A stretch of DNA of 21,921 nucleotides from Minisyncoccota bacterium (GCA_028702045.1 JAQVPP010000003.1:1-21921), one strand, 5' to 3'; numbered from the stretch's first letter, positions 9,184 to 17,639 are shown. A program made the numbers and translations. The notes: a model not told the origin generated them from the letters alone.

Positions 9184-11031
9184 TTATCCTAATTCTTCTG
9201 GCCCCATTTCAGGAATATAGTCAGGATCAAAATCCTCTCTGCTCTTATCTATTTCTGCAAAAGAGGCAGTTTCTTTAACAAAAAACAAATCTCTTTCTCC
9301 TATAGGACCATTTCTATGCTTTGCTACATTTATACATACATAAAAATTATTTTCTCCATCAGGAGATTGTACATCACTAATCTTTCTATTAAGCAACATA
9401 ACTACGTCAGCATCCTGCTCTATACTGTTATGAACAATAATGTCATTAGCCAAAAAGTTATGAGTGTCTTGTACGGTTGCATCATACACATCCTCTACAC
9501 TTAACTTTTTGATTTCCTTAATTTCATCTCAATATATGTCTCCTTGTTTATCAGGGTCTCATACAACAATATTGTCTTGAATTTTTAAATCATCCAAAGC
9601 ACACCATCCTTCTATCTTTCTGAAAGGGTGATTTCCTGACGCCTTTATTTTTCTTCCACTTTTTAAAATTAACTCATATGTTTGTTTTTTACCACTATAA
9701 AAAGCTTTTATTAAAGGTTTTTTAATAATTTTATAGTTTTCATCCATTGTATATACCATAAAAGGATCTTGTGTTTTTCTTTCTGCTAGCTCTTTTATAG
9801 TTACAAACATTCCAGTATCTGCGTTTAGAATCTTAGCATCGCCAGTCAAACAACCCGTTTCACGTAAATCAGACAACTTAGGTTTTGCATTACTTCCTCT
9901 TTGCTCAACACTACGAGATAACTGTGATAATACCAAAACAGGGATATCTAATTCACGAGCCAATCCCTTTACTTGTCTAGATATATCAGAAAATTGTTGA
10001 ACAGAATTAGGTGTTTGTATAGTAGGAAGAATTAATTGTAAATAATCAATAACTATCATGCTGAGTCCATGCTCTGCCATTAACCTTCTAGACTTTGTAC
10101 GTATCTTAAGCATACTAAGCCCTGGAGAGTCATCAATAAAAATAGGTGCTTTAGACAATATCTCCATAGAATCACGCAAACTAGTGAAATCATGATCTTG
10201 TAACTTACCAGTACGTATTTTCCATAAATCAATACCTGACTGAGCAGCCAATAACCTGTCCACTAGTTGATCCTTACTCATTTCCAAACTAAATAAAGCA
10301 ACAGGCTTATGCGTCTTTATTGCACTCCTGCGGACAATATCTAGAGCCAAAGATGTTTTACCTACAGATGGTCTAGCACCCAAAACAATCATATCTGATC
10401 TCTGCATTCCTCCAAGTAAATTATCTAGACAATTAAACCCTGTAGATAAACCTCTTAAACTCTCATCAGAATTTTTCAATGTATCTATCCTCTCAAAGGC
10501 CTTATCCAACTCTTGTGATACAGATGTGAAGTTATCACTAATACTATCTTTAGAAATTTGAAAAATTTCTTTTTCACACAAATCTAAAACAACATCAATT
10601 TCTTGACTCTCATCTAGTGCATATCTTCCTATGGTATATGATGCACTTAATAATGCTCTTAACTTACTTTTAGTTTTAATTATCTTAATATATTCATCAA
10701 TATAAAAAGTAGCTGGCACCTTACTTACCAAATATGTTAAATGAGTTGCCCCTCCTGCATTCTCAAATTCATTATTAATCTTAAGTAAATTAGTAACAGT
10801 CAAAACATCAATTGCCTCATGCCTGTTAAATAAATCTACCATTGTTTTAAAAATGATTTGATTTTGTGGTCTGTAGAAATCCTTAACACTTAATACATCT
10901 ATTATCTTATTAACCAAATCTTTATCAAGCATTAATGCTCCCAAAACTATCTCCTCTAGTTCAACAGATTGTGGAGGGCTTATTACTTCACTGCCACTTA
11001 TTTTTTTAATTTGATTTGCATATTTATCCAT
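9184..11031 (-). CDS. dnaB: Replicative DNA helicase DnaB with an in-frame mini-intein
   Basis: Hexameric helicase that unwinds DNA at the replication fork (known for the family). The gene encodes 615 residues, of which 473 remain after removal of a 142-residue intein. The N-terminal primase-interacting domain spans about residues 20-125. The RecA-like domain has Walker A in ARPSVGKTSLA (219-229), Walker B in MIVIDYLQL (325-333) and the LSQLSRSVEQR segment (368-378). The intein interrupts the protein after LRETG (residue 393) and the helicase resumes with SIEQDADVVML, so both halves of this conserved motif are present. Two TGA codons (9529-9531, 9559-9561) lie in the intein; read as stops they would split the gene. 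The start ATG overlaps the cysS stop by eight bases. Confidence 0.96.
9427..9852 (-). mobile_element. DnaB mini-intein (no homing endonuclease)
   Basis: A self-splicing protein element of 142 residues. It starts with C1 in CLTGDAKIL (block A), has the block B histidine in SGNHPF, and ends with VYDATVQDTHNFLAN (block F) and DIIVHN (block G); the following extein residue is Ser. All residues for splicing (Cys1, block B His, His-Asn at the end, Ser+1) are present, so it should be active. At this length there is no room for a LAGLIDADG or HNH homing domain. The insertion point, between LRETG and SIEQDADVV, is the same position as the well-known Synechocystis DnaB intein. Two of its tryptophans are TGA (VVW-DPD and IYW-DEI) and one is TGG. 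Confidence 0.95.
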
Positions 11032-12442
11032 GATACCTATTAATTACAAAATATTCTTTATTTTCTTCTAGATAATAACCTTTTTCTTGGATTTTGTCTC
11101 TTATACTGTCCGCCTCTTCATATTTTTGAGATTTTTTAAGAGAAAACCTCTGCTTACCTAATTCAATAATCTCTTGTGAAATAGGGTTATCTAAACTAAA
11201 TCCAAATCCCAAAACCTTATCAAAATCTAATAATATATCTATTATCTTACTTGGAGAAATTTTCAATAAGTTCAAATTAACAAACTTAACAAAATTCCAA
11301 ACAACTTCCATTGCTTTAGGCATATCTAGATTATTATGTACACACTTATCAAACTCTTCTACAAAACTTTCCAACTTTTCTTCAGCATCTTTATCACAAT
11401 CAATACTAATATCTAGATCTTTTATAAAGTGAATCTTTGTCTCAAAATTATATAAACTTTTCAAAGCATTATCAGCAGCTTTTAAAGCCTCTATAGAAAA
11501 ACTGGCTGTCTTACCATAAGCAAACCCATACACATAATATCTATATGACAACGGCAATATTCCCTGCTCCTCAAAATCAGTTATTCTATAAAAATTACCT
11601 TTTGACTTTGACATTTTTTCTCCATCAATAATTAAAAACCCAGAATGTAGTCAGTAATTAGCAACAACATCTCCTGTCAAAGCCTTAGCTTGAGCAATCT
11701 CATTAGTATGATGTACAGGGATATGATCTACTCCCCCCATATGTATATCAAACTTATTCCCCAAATATTTCATAGACATAGCTGTACACTCCAGATGTCA
11801 TCCAGGAAACCCTCTGCCAAAGGAAGTATCCCACTCATATTCTCCCCCATTATTTGAAAACTTCCATACAGCAAAGTCAGCTTTATTTTTCTTATCAGTA
11901 GCTTTTATCCTATCTTGGACAACGCCATCATCTTTTACACAATTCAAACAAGTATATCCTTCCACTTTAGAAGTATCAAAGTATCACCCATCTTCTAGCT
12001 TATATGCATATCCTTTTTCAATAAACTCCTCCACTATTTTTATTTGCTCTTTAATATGCTCACTAGCTCTAGCCACAATATCTGGGGATAATATATTAAG
12101 CAATTCAAAATTATGAAAAAAATCTTTTTCATAAAACATAGCTACATCCCTAATACTCTTCCCCTCTTTAGTAGATTGTTTTTTAAGTTTATCTTCTCCT
12201 GTGTCAGAGTCAGAATCCAAGTGGCCAACATCAGTAACGTTCATAACAAACTTTACAGAATATCCATCACGCAATAATATTCTCCTTAGCACATCCTCAA
12301 AAACATAACAACGCATATGCCCAATATGAGCATAGTTATATACAGTAGGGCCACATGCATACATCTTAACCTTATTCTCCTCTATAGGAACAAACTCCTG
12401 TAGCTCTCTTCCTAGTGAATTATATAAAACTAATTTTTTCAT
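11024..12442 (-). CDS. cysS: Cysteinyl-tRNA synthetase
   Basis: Charges tRNA-Cys with cysteine using ATP; class I synthetase with a zinc in the active site (known for the family). The 472 residues match the family. HIGH is at residues 39-42 and KMSKS at 276-280. The zinc site includes C30 in YACGPTVYNYAHIGH and the Cys of PGWHLECTAM near 218. Three Trp codons are TGA: residue 153 (LEDG-W-YFDTSK), residue 215 (PG-W-HLEC) and residue 264 (ANY-W-LHSGF). The last two are nearly invariant tryptophans, which makes this gene the clearest proof of the code. Other tryptophans, such as EYEWD, are TGG. The start lies one base after the stop of the CorA-like gene; the stop overlaps the dnaB start by eight bases. 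Confidence 0.97.
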
Positions 12443-12443
12443 G

Positions 12444-13340
12444 TTATATCAATTTTTTAATTTTTAAAACAATATAGATAATAATAGCAGGAACAAATGC
12501 AATCAAGACTATCTGCACACTACTTAGATGTTCCCAAATACCTGCTTCTCTCATAGATAATATAAGTAATGTAGGCCAAGTAATGAAAGATAATATTGTA
12601 AAAATTCTATTTAATCTCAAATTACTCTCCTCCATCAAAGACTCAGATATTTCTTCTAGATAATCAAGCAAATCAATACTATGCTTAATATTGTGTAATA
12701 CACCATTGTTCATACTTTTGATTTCTTCTAAATAAAACATGCTCTCCTCTGGCCACAAATTTTTAACAAAGAAGCAAAAAGAATTAAACTTAAGTGTTAG
12801 TAATAAAAATATACGATTAAAATCAAGCACATCTCTTTTTACTGTAACCAATTTTTGCAAAACACTTTTTTTAGAATATTTAAAAACAATTTCTTCTATA
12901 TGCACAATCTTATCTTCCACATGGGCCAATTGTCTTTCACAAAAATCAATTAACTTACCAAACAAATAGTAAAAAGCTTCATAAATAGATCCACCCAAAA
13001 ATTCATCCAAAACCTCTTGCTTACCACACTCCTCTATTAGTTCATTAATGGGAATAACATTTCTAGAATTACGTATAGTGACTATAGTATCTTTAGATAC
13101 CAATATACTTATCTCCTCTTTTACAGACTCTTGTTTTATCTCATCTCACTTAGGCAAAGCAAAAATAAAATATACATAGTTCTCAAAACTATAGACAACA
13201 TTTCTTTTAGCTTTTCTCAAAATTACATTGATAACTTTATCATCAATAAAAATTTCTTTTTTCAAAAAACTCAAATCATTGAGACTTGGATTAACCAAAT
13301 CTATCCAAATATTATTTTTGTTTGAAAATTTATGTATCAT
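12444..13340 (-). CDS. CorA-like membrane protein lacking the GMN motif
   Basis: CorA-family proteins are pentameric Mg2+/Co2+ channels of the inner membrane with a large cytoplasmic N-terminal funnel and two C-terminal membrane helices. This 298-residue protein has that layout: IWIDLVNPSLNDLSFLKKE at residues 11-29, a long helical region, then membrane segments at about 234-253 and 266-285. The YGMN signature expected after the first membrane helix is absent; the sequence there is LILSMREAGIWEH. The ion specificity may therefore differ, or it may be a divergent branch with another role. One Trp (residue 65, LPK-W-DEIK) is TGA (13146-13148). The start ATG at 13340 follows a good promoter (13365-13393). 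It heads the corA-cysS-dnaB operon. Confidence 0.75.
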
Positions 13341-13364
13341 AATAGTATATTAATATATAAATAT

Positions 13365-13393
13365 AATATACCAATTTTTACCTTAATTGTAAA
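13365..13393 (-). promoter_or_regulatory. Sigma-70-like promoter for the corA-like/cysS/dnaB operon
   Basis: On the minus strand TTTACA (13388-13393), a 17 bp spacer and TATATT (13365-13370). It begins where the T-run of the rplU terminator ends, so rplU transcription stops and the next operon starts within about 30 bases. The leader to the ATG at 13340 is about 18-25 bases. Confidence 0.6.
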
Positions 13394-13420
13394 ATAAAAA
13401 AATAACCTTTAAAAAGGTTA
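13394..13420 (-). terminator. Rho-independent terminator of rplU
   Basis: An eight-base inverted repeat TAACCTTT (13403-13410) and AAAGGTTA (13413-13420) is followed on the minus strand by a run of seven T. It starts five bases after the rplU stop. The perfect repeat is separated by only two bases, so a few inner pairs must open to form a loop. Confidence 0.8.
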
Positions 13421-13424
13421 CCTT

Positions 13425-13739
13425 TTATGCTTTTATTTCAGCAATTTTTACATCCATCAAATCTTGTCTATGGCCAAACTGTTTGTGATATCTAGTTTTT
13501 GGCTTAAACTTAATTACGCTAATCTTTTTGCTTCTTTTTTCCTCAACAATCTCTGCTTTAACAACAGCCCCATCAATATATGGCTTACCTACCTTGATAT
13601 CATCATTTTCAAAAGTTAATAAAACTTTATCAAAAGAAACAACATCTCCTGTTTTAGCGTTTTTAATTTTTTCAATTGTCAAAACTTGATCCTTTTCAAC
13701 AATATATTGCTTTCCTCCTGTAAGTATAACAGCTTTCAT
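13425..13739 (-). CDS. rplU: 50S ribosomal protein L21
   Basis: Large-subunit ribosomal protein that binds 23S rRNA (known for the family). The 104 residues match the family length. The N-terminus MKAVILTGGKQYIVEKDQ contains the family GGKQYxV motif, and the C-terminal half has KPKTRYHKQFGHRQ, the L21 signature. Its own promoter (13771-13799) and terminator (13394-13420) make it a single-gene unit; the usual partner rpmA (L27) is not next to it. There is no Shine-Dalgarno site, only an A/T-rich leader of about 25 bases. No Trp codon is present. Confidence 0.97.
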   Translation of the reverse strand: MKAVILTGGKQYIVEKDQVLTIEKIKNAKTGDVVSFDKVLLTFENDDIKVGKPYIDGAVVKAEIVEEKRSKKISVIKFKPKTRYHKQFGHRQDLMDVKIAEIKA

Positions 13740-13770
13740 AATAATTATCTCATTTATTTTTAATACCCAA

Positions 13771-13799
13771 ATATTACCATAAAACTAATATTTTTGCAA
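13771..13799 (-). promoter_or_regulatory. Sigma-70-like promoter for rplU
   Basis: On the minus strand TTGCAA (13794-13799), a 17 bp spacer and TATA-type box TAATAT (13771-13776). It lies just after the stop codon of the DUF4143 ATPase gene. The -10 sequence is the same as that of the rpsT promoter, so the two ribosomal-protein genes share the TAATAT box with a 17 bp spacer. Confidence 0.6.
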
Positions 13800-13804
13800 G
13801 ATTT

Positions 13805-15070
13805 CTACCTCACACTGTCCCATTTTTCACAAAACTCTGTAAAAGGTAATACTTTTATTATTTTCCCATCTTTTTCTATTGTCCTTTTTTCAGAGAAAGT
13901 TATAATATACAAATCATCACAATTTAATTCCCTACTTGCATCTATTAAGGCCCTAACCTCTCTGTCCTCTGTTTTTTGCATAGACATATCATAAGAAACT
14001 TGAATTAATTTAGAAACTCCCTCTAACTTACTTTTCAATAAAAAATCAATTTCATAATTATTTTTAGTCTTATGATAAAATAATTCTGAATTTACACTAT
14101 ACCCTTGCTTAAGCAATTCTGTAAAAACTAAGTTTTCAAAAAACATTCCTTTATTTCTAGAGTTTGAAAAATTTTTATACTGCAAAAAACTATTATCTAC
14201 CGCCAATATTTTCCTGTTAAAATTAAATCTTTCTTTTGGCTTAAAACTAAATGGTGATAAAAATAAAAAAGCATAACTTTCTTCTATACAATCTATATAT
14301 TTATTAATTGTTTTATAACTAGCTATTTTTAAAATTTCCTTTATAGTTTCAAAATTTAAAGTATTGGTTATATTAGCTACTAAATACCCCATTAATAACT
14401 CTATCCTATTGGGAAATTTAATTTTATATCTCAAAACCACATCTTTATAAGCTATATTTTTTAATAATGTTTCTGTATATTTTCCAGGCTCCATATCATT
14501 AACAACAACCTCGGGAAATCCTCCTGTATACATAATTTCTAACACACTTTCATTTTTTTCTTTAAACCCAGGAACAGCCAAACACTCCTTATAACTAAAT
14601 GGAAATAAATCTAACATTATATATCTCCCTGTTAAATGAGTAGCAAAACTAGTACCAAACAAATTAGAATTAGATCCTGTTACAAAAACATTATACCCTT
14701 CTCTATGCATCTGATTTAAAACCAATGGTCACTTCGGTATGTTTTGAATCTCATCAAACAAAACAGTTCTAGTTGATCCATACACTTTTCCTAACAATTC
14801 CAATAACTCATTTATACTTGTATAAGAATTTAAAATTTCTACATCATCAAAATTAACATATGCAAAATCCTTTCCCTCTAGCAAAGAAAACAAGTATGTA
14901 GACTTTCCTGCCCTTCTTGGTCCAGCAACTATTTTAATTAAACTATTTTCAACAAACTCTTTCTTCTTTTCTTCATTTATTTGAATTCTAGGAAAAATAT
15001 TATTTTTATTATAAAAACCTTCTTTATACACCTTTTGTCTTTCCAAACTTTTTAAAAGTAAATTATTCAT
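13805..15070 (-). CDS. ATP-binding protein of the AAA_14/DUF4143 family
   Basis: A 421-residue cytoplasmic ATPase of a family common in bacteria and archaea, whose job is not settled. The N-terminal AAA domain has Walker A as AGPRRAGKSTYLF near residue 50, Walker B as VLFDEIQN near residue 107, and FVTGSNSNLFGT near residue 130 as sensor-like segment. The C-terminal DUF4143 domain has NNYEIDFLL and KLIQVSYD near residue 340, a PD-(D/E)xK-like fold in which the ExK is replaced by QxS, so nuclease activity is not expected. Residue 114 (NIPK-W-PLV) is TGA (14729-14731); a Trp is usual here. The gene stands alone with an unusually elaborate upstream region (15088-15200). The ATG at 15070 is preceded by the same A-rich sequence, AAATATAAAATT, as the gene starting at 16860. 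Confidence 0.88.
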
Positions 15071-15087
15071 AATTTTATATTTATATA

Positions 15088-15179
15088 TATTACAATACTA
15101 ATATAATACACCCTATTAGTAATAAAAACCTCCTAATACCAATAAATACCTTATTATTGGTATTACAATACTAATATAA
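15088..15179. repeat. Pair of 19-bp direct repeats upstream of the DUF4143 ATPase
   Basis: TATTACAATACTAATATAA occurs at 15088-15106 and, identical, at 15161-15179, 73 bp apart. On the minus strand each copy carries a TATATT box, the upstream copy being the -10 of a good promoter. The copies flank a 12-bp inverted repeat. The arrangement suggests operator duplication or a duplicated promoter; it could also be a footprint of a past insertion. Confidence 0.8.
15134..15165. repeat. Perfect 12-bp inverted repeat at the predicted transcript start
   Basis: TAATACCAATAA (15134-15145) and TTATTGGTATTA (15154-15165) are separated by eight bases. The predicted minus-strand transcription start is about 15166, so the palindrome is either an operator at +1 or a hairpin at the very 5' end of the mRNA. 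An AGGAGG (15129-15134) follows the hairpin directly but has no ATG near it; the gene starts 60 bases further on. Confidence 0.75.
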
Positions 15180-15200
15180 CAAATATTTGGAAAAAGTCAA
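15173..15200 (-). promoter_or_regulatory. Sigma-70-like promoter for the DUF4143 ATPase
   Basis: On the minus strand TTGACT (15195-15200), a 16 bp spacer and TATATT (15173-15178). The -10 box lies in one copy of the 19-bp direct repeat. The leader to the ATG at 15070 would be about 95 bases, long for this window. Confidence 0.6.
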
Positions 15201-15223
15201 GTGTATATACAGATTTAGTGCAT

Positions 15224-15253
15224 TTTTGGTTAAATTCTTTTTATTTACCAAAA
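15224..15253. repeat. Imperfect inverted repeat downstream of the small membrane protein
   Basis: TTTTGGTTAAAT (15224-15235) and ATTTACCAAAA (15243-15253) pair except for one bulged base, with a seven-base loop. On the minus strand it lies 41 bases after the stop of the membrane protein gene and may be a weak terminator, but no T-run follows. The rest of 15201-15293 holds nothing else I can recognise. Confidence 0.45.
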
Positions 15254-15293
15254 CATGTTTAAGTCTTTGTATATCCCCTTTTTCTTTTAATCC

Positions 15294-15635
15294 CTATAAA
15301 TTAAAGTAAAAAACAAAAAAACAAAAAAGTAAATAAAAAGAAGAAAAACTAATTAAAAACAAATGCAAAAAATTTAAAAAAACAACATTTTTCTTAAACA
15401 AATATATACATAAAAAATTAAAAACAAATAACCCTATAAAGATATAGTTTAAATTAAGTATATTATACAATGATGTTGTCAGATCTCCATATGTATTAGA
15501 GTAATGTAAAACTAAAGGAATATATCCCAAGTTCATTCTCCATAACAAAATAATAAAAACATTACCAACTATAACAAGTATAGTTGATAATATTTTAATA
15601 AATTTCGATTTTAATCCAATCATTAATAAGTCCAT
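15294..15635 (-). CDS. Small membrane protein of unknown function
   Basis: A 113-residue, very hydrophobic protein with probably three membrane segments (about residues 13-33, 62-80 and 88-112) and a basic N-terminus (KSKFIK). The loop after the first segment, YIPLVLHYSNTYGDLTT, resembles the IPLHYN-type motif seen in small membrane proteins of CPR genomes (from memory). A TAA lies 18 bases upstream in frame, so the start is ATG 15635 or the ATG at 15623. Either start lies inside the end of the peptidoglycan-binding protein gene, whose stop is at 15595, so the two are probably co-transcribed and coupled. The stop is TAG. I cannot assign a function. Confidence 0.65.
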   Translation of the reverse strand: MDLLMIGLKSKFIKILSTILVIVGNVFIILLWRMNLGYIPLVLHYSNTYGDLTTSLYNILNLNYIFIGLFVFNFLCIYLFKKNVVFLNFLHLFLISFSSFYLLFCFFVFYFNL

Positions 15636-16860
15636 AATTACTATTACAATTTATTCCAATCATTGTGTTCTCTGTAATATTATTAATTGTTCTTGATCCA
15701 GTCTTATCTAGAGTAAGTCCAGTTCCCCATCCTTCTGCTAAAGGAGTACTTTCAGTAAAGCAATAACCATATACCCCTTTTGATTCTCAATTAATATTTA
15801 CATTACCTCCTTTTGGTATCTTATATACACCACTATAAATCTGATGTCCATCTACCTTTAGTCTTACATAAGAACTAGGTTGTGTAGTTGTGGTAATATT
15901 AGTAACTGGCACACTTACACTACTCCCTCCTACTTCTGCACTACAAGCAGCAATTTTCATACTATTATTTGCATCCTTAATAGCTACTTGAGCTGTATAT
16001 GTTCCTGCTGTACTAAATGTAGTACCAACAAAACTACTATTACCAGTTACTGATCCTCCTCAATTATATGCATATGGATATTTTCCTCCTACAGCTAATG
16101 CATAAAAGTAAACAGGACTACCTACATTACTCTTATTAGGAAAAGCAAAACAATATGCACTTAATGGAGAACTAATATAGTTAGATGGTGCATATGTTGT
16201 AGTAGGTTTTTTAGTAGTAACTGTTGTACTTGCAGTACTAAAACTCTTACTATAATCAATTAACTTATTCCATACAGCACATAACGCTGTTCTGGTATCT
16301 GCATCAATTATCTTAGTAGGATATAATTTAGCTGCTGTCTGAAACTTAACTAAAGCCTCTTCTGTAGTAGCTCCAAAAGATCCATTAGGCTCTCCTGAAT
16401 AATATCCTAAATAATCAAGCAATGACTGTAATGTATGGATATAATACTTAGGAGTAGTAGCTCCTTTAGCCATCAAAAACATCTCACTGCTACTAAAAAT
16501 ACATCCTTGACTGCTATATTCCTCACAAAACTTAACTACTGTACTCTGATCAACTATTCCACTCTGGCTAATTCCATTTTTAGACTGATATCTTTTTAAG
16601 GCAGCAGTAGTTAAGTCTCCAAAATATCCAGTCATATATCTATCAGGGTATACTTCCTGATCTAAACCTAAAATAAATTGCAATAAAAAGACATAACCAC
16701 TCTTTCCACTTTGATTTGATTTAGATAATCCAACTACCTTCTCAAAAGGACAAGTAGTATTTTGTATATCTTCTTGAGCTGTTTGTGTCACTGTTTGAGA
16801 ATATACACACCCAGCAAACAAGACAACAAAACAAATTAATAAAACTTTCAAAATTTTCAT
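15595..16860 (-). CDS. Exported peptidoglycan-binding protein with PKD/Ig-like domain
   Basis: A 421-residue exported protein. The N-terminus MKILKVLLICFVVLFAGC is a signal peptide with a possible lipobox (FAGC), so it may be a lipoprotein. Two PG_binding_1 repeats follow: about residues 55-110 (TGYFGDLTTAALKRYQSKNG) and 140-190 (GSFGATTEEALVKFQ). A Thr/Ser-rich linker leads to a PKD-like Ig domain (about 235-300, YPYAYN-W-GG) and a last beta-rich domain with NIN-W-ESKGVYGYC. Both of those Trp codons are TGA (16060-16062, 15787-15789) and sit where such domains carry the core Trp. It probably binds the cell wall and displays the C-terminal domains outside. ATG 16860 is preferred over 16878 because the promoter at 16887-16915 would leave only two bases before 16878, and because the same A-rich leader precedes the ATPase gene. 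Confidence 0.85.
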
Positions 16861-16886
16861 AATTTTATATTTAATCATATACTTTA

Positions 16887-16915
16887 ATTTTAAAAAATAT
16901 CCTCAATAAAGTCAA
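16887..16915 (-). promoter_or_regulatory. Sigma-70-like promoter for the peptidoglycan-binding protein
   Basis: On the minus strand TTGACT (16910-16915), a 17 bp spacer and TAAAAT (16887-16892). The expected start is about 20 bases before the ATG at 16860. Its -35 hexamer is the mirror image of that of the tRNA promoter eight bases away (AGTCAA and TTGACT), so two polymerases could not bind at once. Confidence 0.55.
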
Positions 16916-16923
16916 ATAAAATA

Positions 16924-16951
16924 TTGACTCTATTCTATTTTGTGATATAAT
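16924..16951 (+). promoter_or_regulatory. Strong sigma-70-like promoter for tRNA-Glu
   Basis: TTGACT (16924-16929), a 16 bp spacer and a perfect TATAAT (16946-16951). The start would lie about ten bases before the tRNA. It is the best consensus promoter in the window, as expected for a tRNA gene. Confidence 0.75.
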
Positions 16952-16968
16952 ACAAGTATTAAAAATAT

Positions 16969-17040
16969 GGCGCATTCGTCTAACGGTTAGGACGCTAGAT
17001 TCTCAATCTAGCAATAGGAGTTCGACTCTCCTATGCGCTA
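16969..17040 (+). tRNA. tRNA-Glu, anticodon CTC
   Basis: A 72-base cloverleaf. The acceptor stem pairs GGCGCAT (16969-16975) with ATGCGCT (17033-17039) with one G-U at the end; the discriminator is A at 17040. The D-arm region has TCTAACGGTTAGGA, the anticodon stem CTAGA/TCTAG encloses the loop TTCTCAA with CTC at 17002-17004, and the T-arm is AGGAG-TTCGACT-CTCCT. The layout is typical of bacterial tRNA-Glu. CCA is not encoded. CTC reads GAG only; a TTC isoacceptor is presumably elsewhere. Confidence 0.97.
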
Positions 17041-17045
17041 CTATT

Positions 17046-17080
17046 AAAAAAAGGAGGAAAATTAATTTCCTCCTTTTTTG
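17046..17080. terminator. Bidirectional rho-independent terminator after tRNA-Glu
   Basis: A 14-base perfect inverted repeat (17047-17060 and 17066-17079) with core GGAGGAAA/TTTCCTCC, loop ATTAA, and T-runs on both strands. It serves the tRNA on the plus strand and the membrane protein gene ending at 17084 on the minus strand. Confidence 0.85.
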
Positions 17081-17083
17081 ATT

Positions 17084-17602
17084 TTACAATATACAGGCTA
17101 TTAGTTGGAGTATTACTCCCCCAACTAATAAAACCAAAGTTAACCATGACCCACTTTTCACCTCCTTACTTAAACAAAAAATCCTTTCTATCCAGCCCAA
17201 AAATACAAAAGCTACTCCTGTGGAAGCAAGCACAAGCTCCCACCCATTATGACGCTGACCCATAATCAACAAAGATACCACGACTATTATTCCCCCAAGA
17301 ATAACGCTCATGGAAAACACCGAACTCTCTTTAATTGTATGATCATTTGGCTTAAAAATATTATATTGAATATAATTAAATTTTTTTTCTGATCTACTAT
17401 AATCAAGGATTTTGAAGAAATCCTTCCAAAACCCTTTAGAAAAAAGGATTTTTGTCATTCCTTTCAAAAACACCTTGTTTTTGTCCTCATCATAATAAAA
17501 CAATGGTGTTTTTGTATTCATAACAATATATACTTTTACCATTGTAAAAAGTATCATTACAACAAAAAAAGTAACACCAAGTACTACATGTAATATAGAC
17601 AT
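17084..17602 (-). CDS. Membrane protein of unknown function
   Basis: A 172-residue protein with about four membrane segments: residues 5-27, 96-115, 121-142 and 151-172, with a basic cytoplasmic stretch between the first and second (KTPLFYYDEDKNKVFLKG). I recognise no family. It is its own transcription unit, with promoter 17640-17668 and the terminator shared with tRNA-Glu. It differs from its neighbours by having the only strong Shine-Dalgarno site in the window, and all four Trp codons are TGG. The 3' half of the gene (17101-17340) is noticeably richer in G+C, about 40 percent by hand count against roughly 30 around it. These hints of a different origin are suggestive only, because the numbers are small. 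Confidence 0.75.
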   Translation of the reverse strand: MSILHVVLGVTFFVVMILFTMVKVYIVMNTKTPLFYYDEDKNKVFLKGMTKILFSKGFWKDFFKILDYSRSEKKFNYIQYNIFKPNDHTIKESSVFSMSVILGGIIVVVSLLIMGQRHNGWELVLASTGVAFVFLGWIERIFCLSKEVKSGSWLTLVLLVGGVILQLIACIL

Positions 17603-17607
17603 GCAAG

Positions 17608-17613
17608 CCTCCT
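17608..17613 (-). promoter_or_regulatory. Strong Shine-Dalgarno site (AGGAGG)
   Basis: AGGAGG on the minus strand lies five bases before the ATG at 17602. It fixes this start, and it stands out because the other genes here have only A/T-rich leaders or overlap the gene before. Confidence 0.8.
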
Positions 17614-17639
17614 ATAAATTGTTAAATTAATCTAATCAC

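Noticed and set aside
9184..11031. dnaB as two separate or broken genes.
   Set aside because: The two TGA codons lie inside a complete intein and at Trp positions; the helicase sequence is continuous across the intein.
14040..14130. Active PD-(D/E)xK nuclease in the DUF4143 domain.
   Set aside because: The expected E-x-K is IQVSYD here, lacking the catalytic Glu and Lys.
15088..15179. CRISPR-like array from the 19-bp direct repeats.
   Set aside because: There are only two copies, the spacing is 73 bp with a palindrome between them, and no cas genes are nearby. A promoter-linked repeat fits better.
13805..15200. DUF4143 ATPase region as an insertion sequence.
   Set aside because: No transposase motif is present and no terminal inverted repeats or target duplication flank the gene; the inverted repeat is only upstream.
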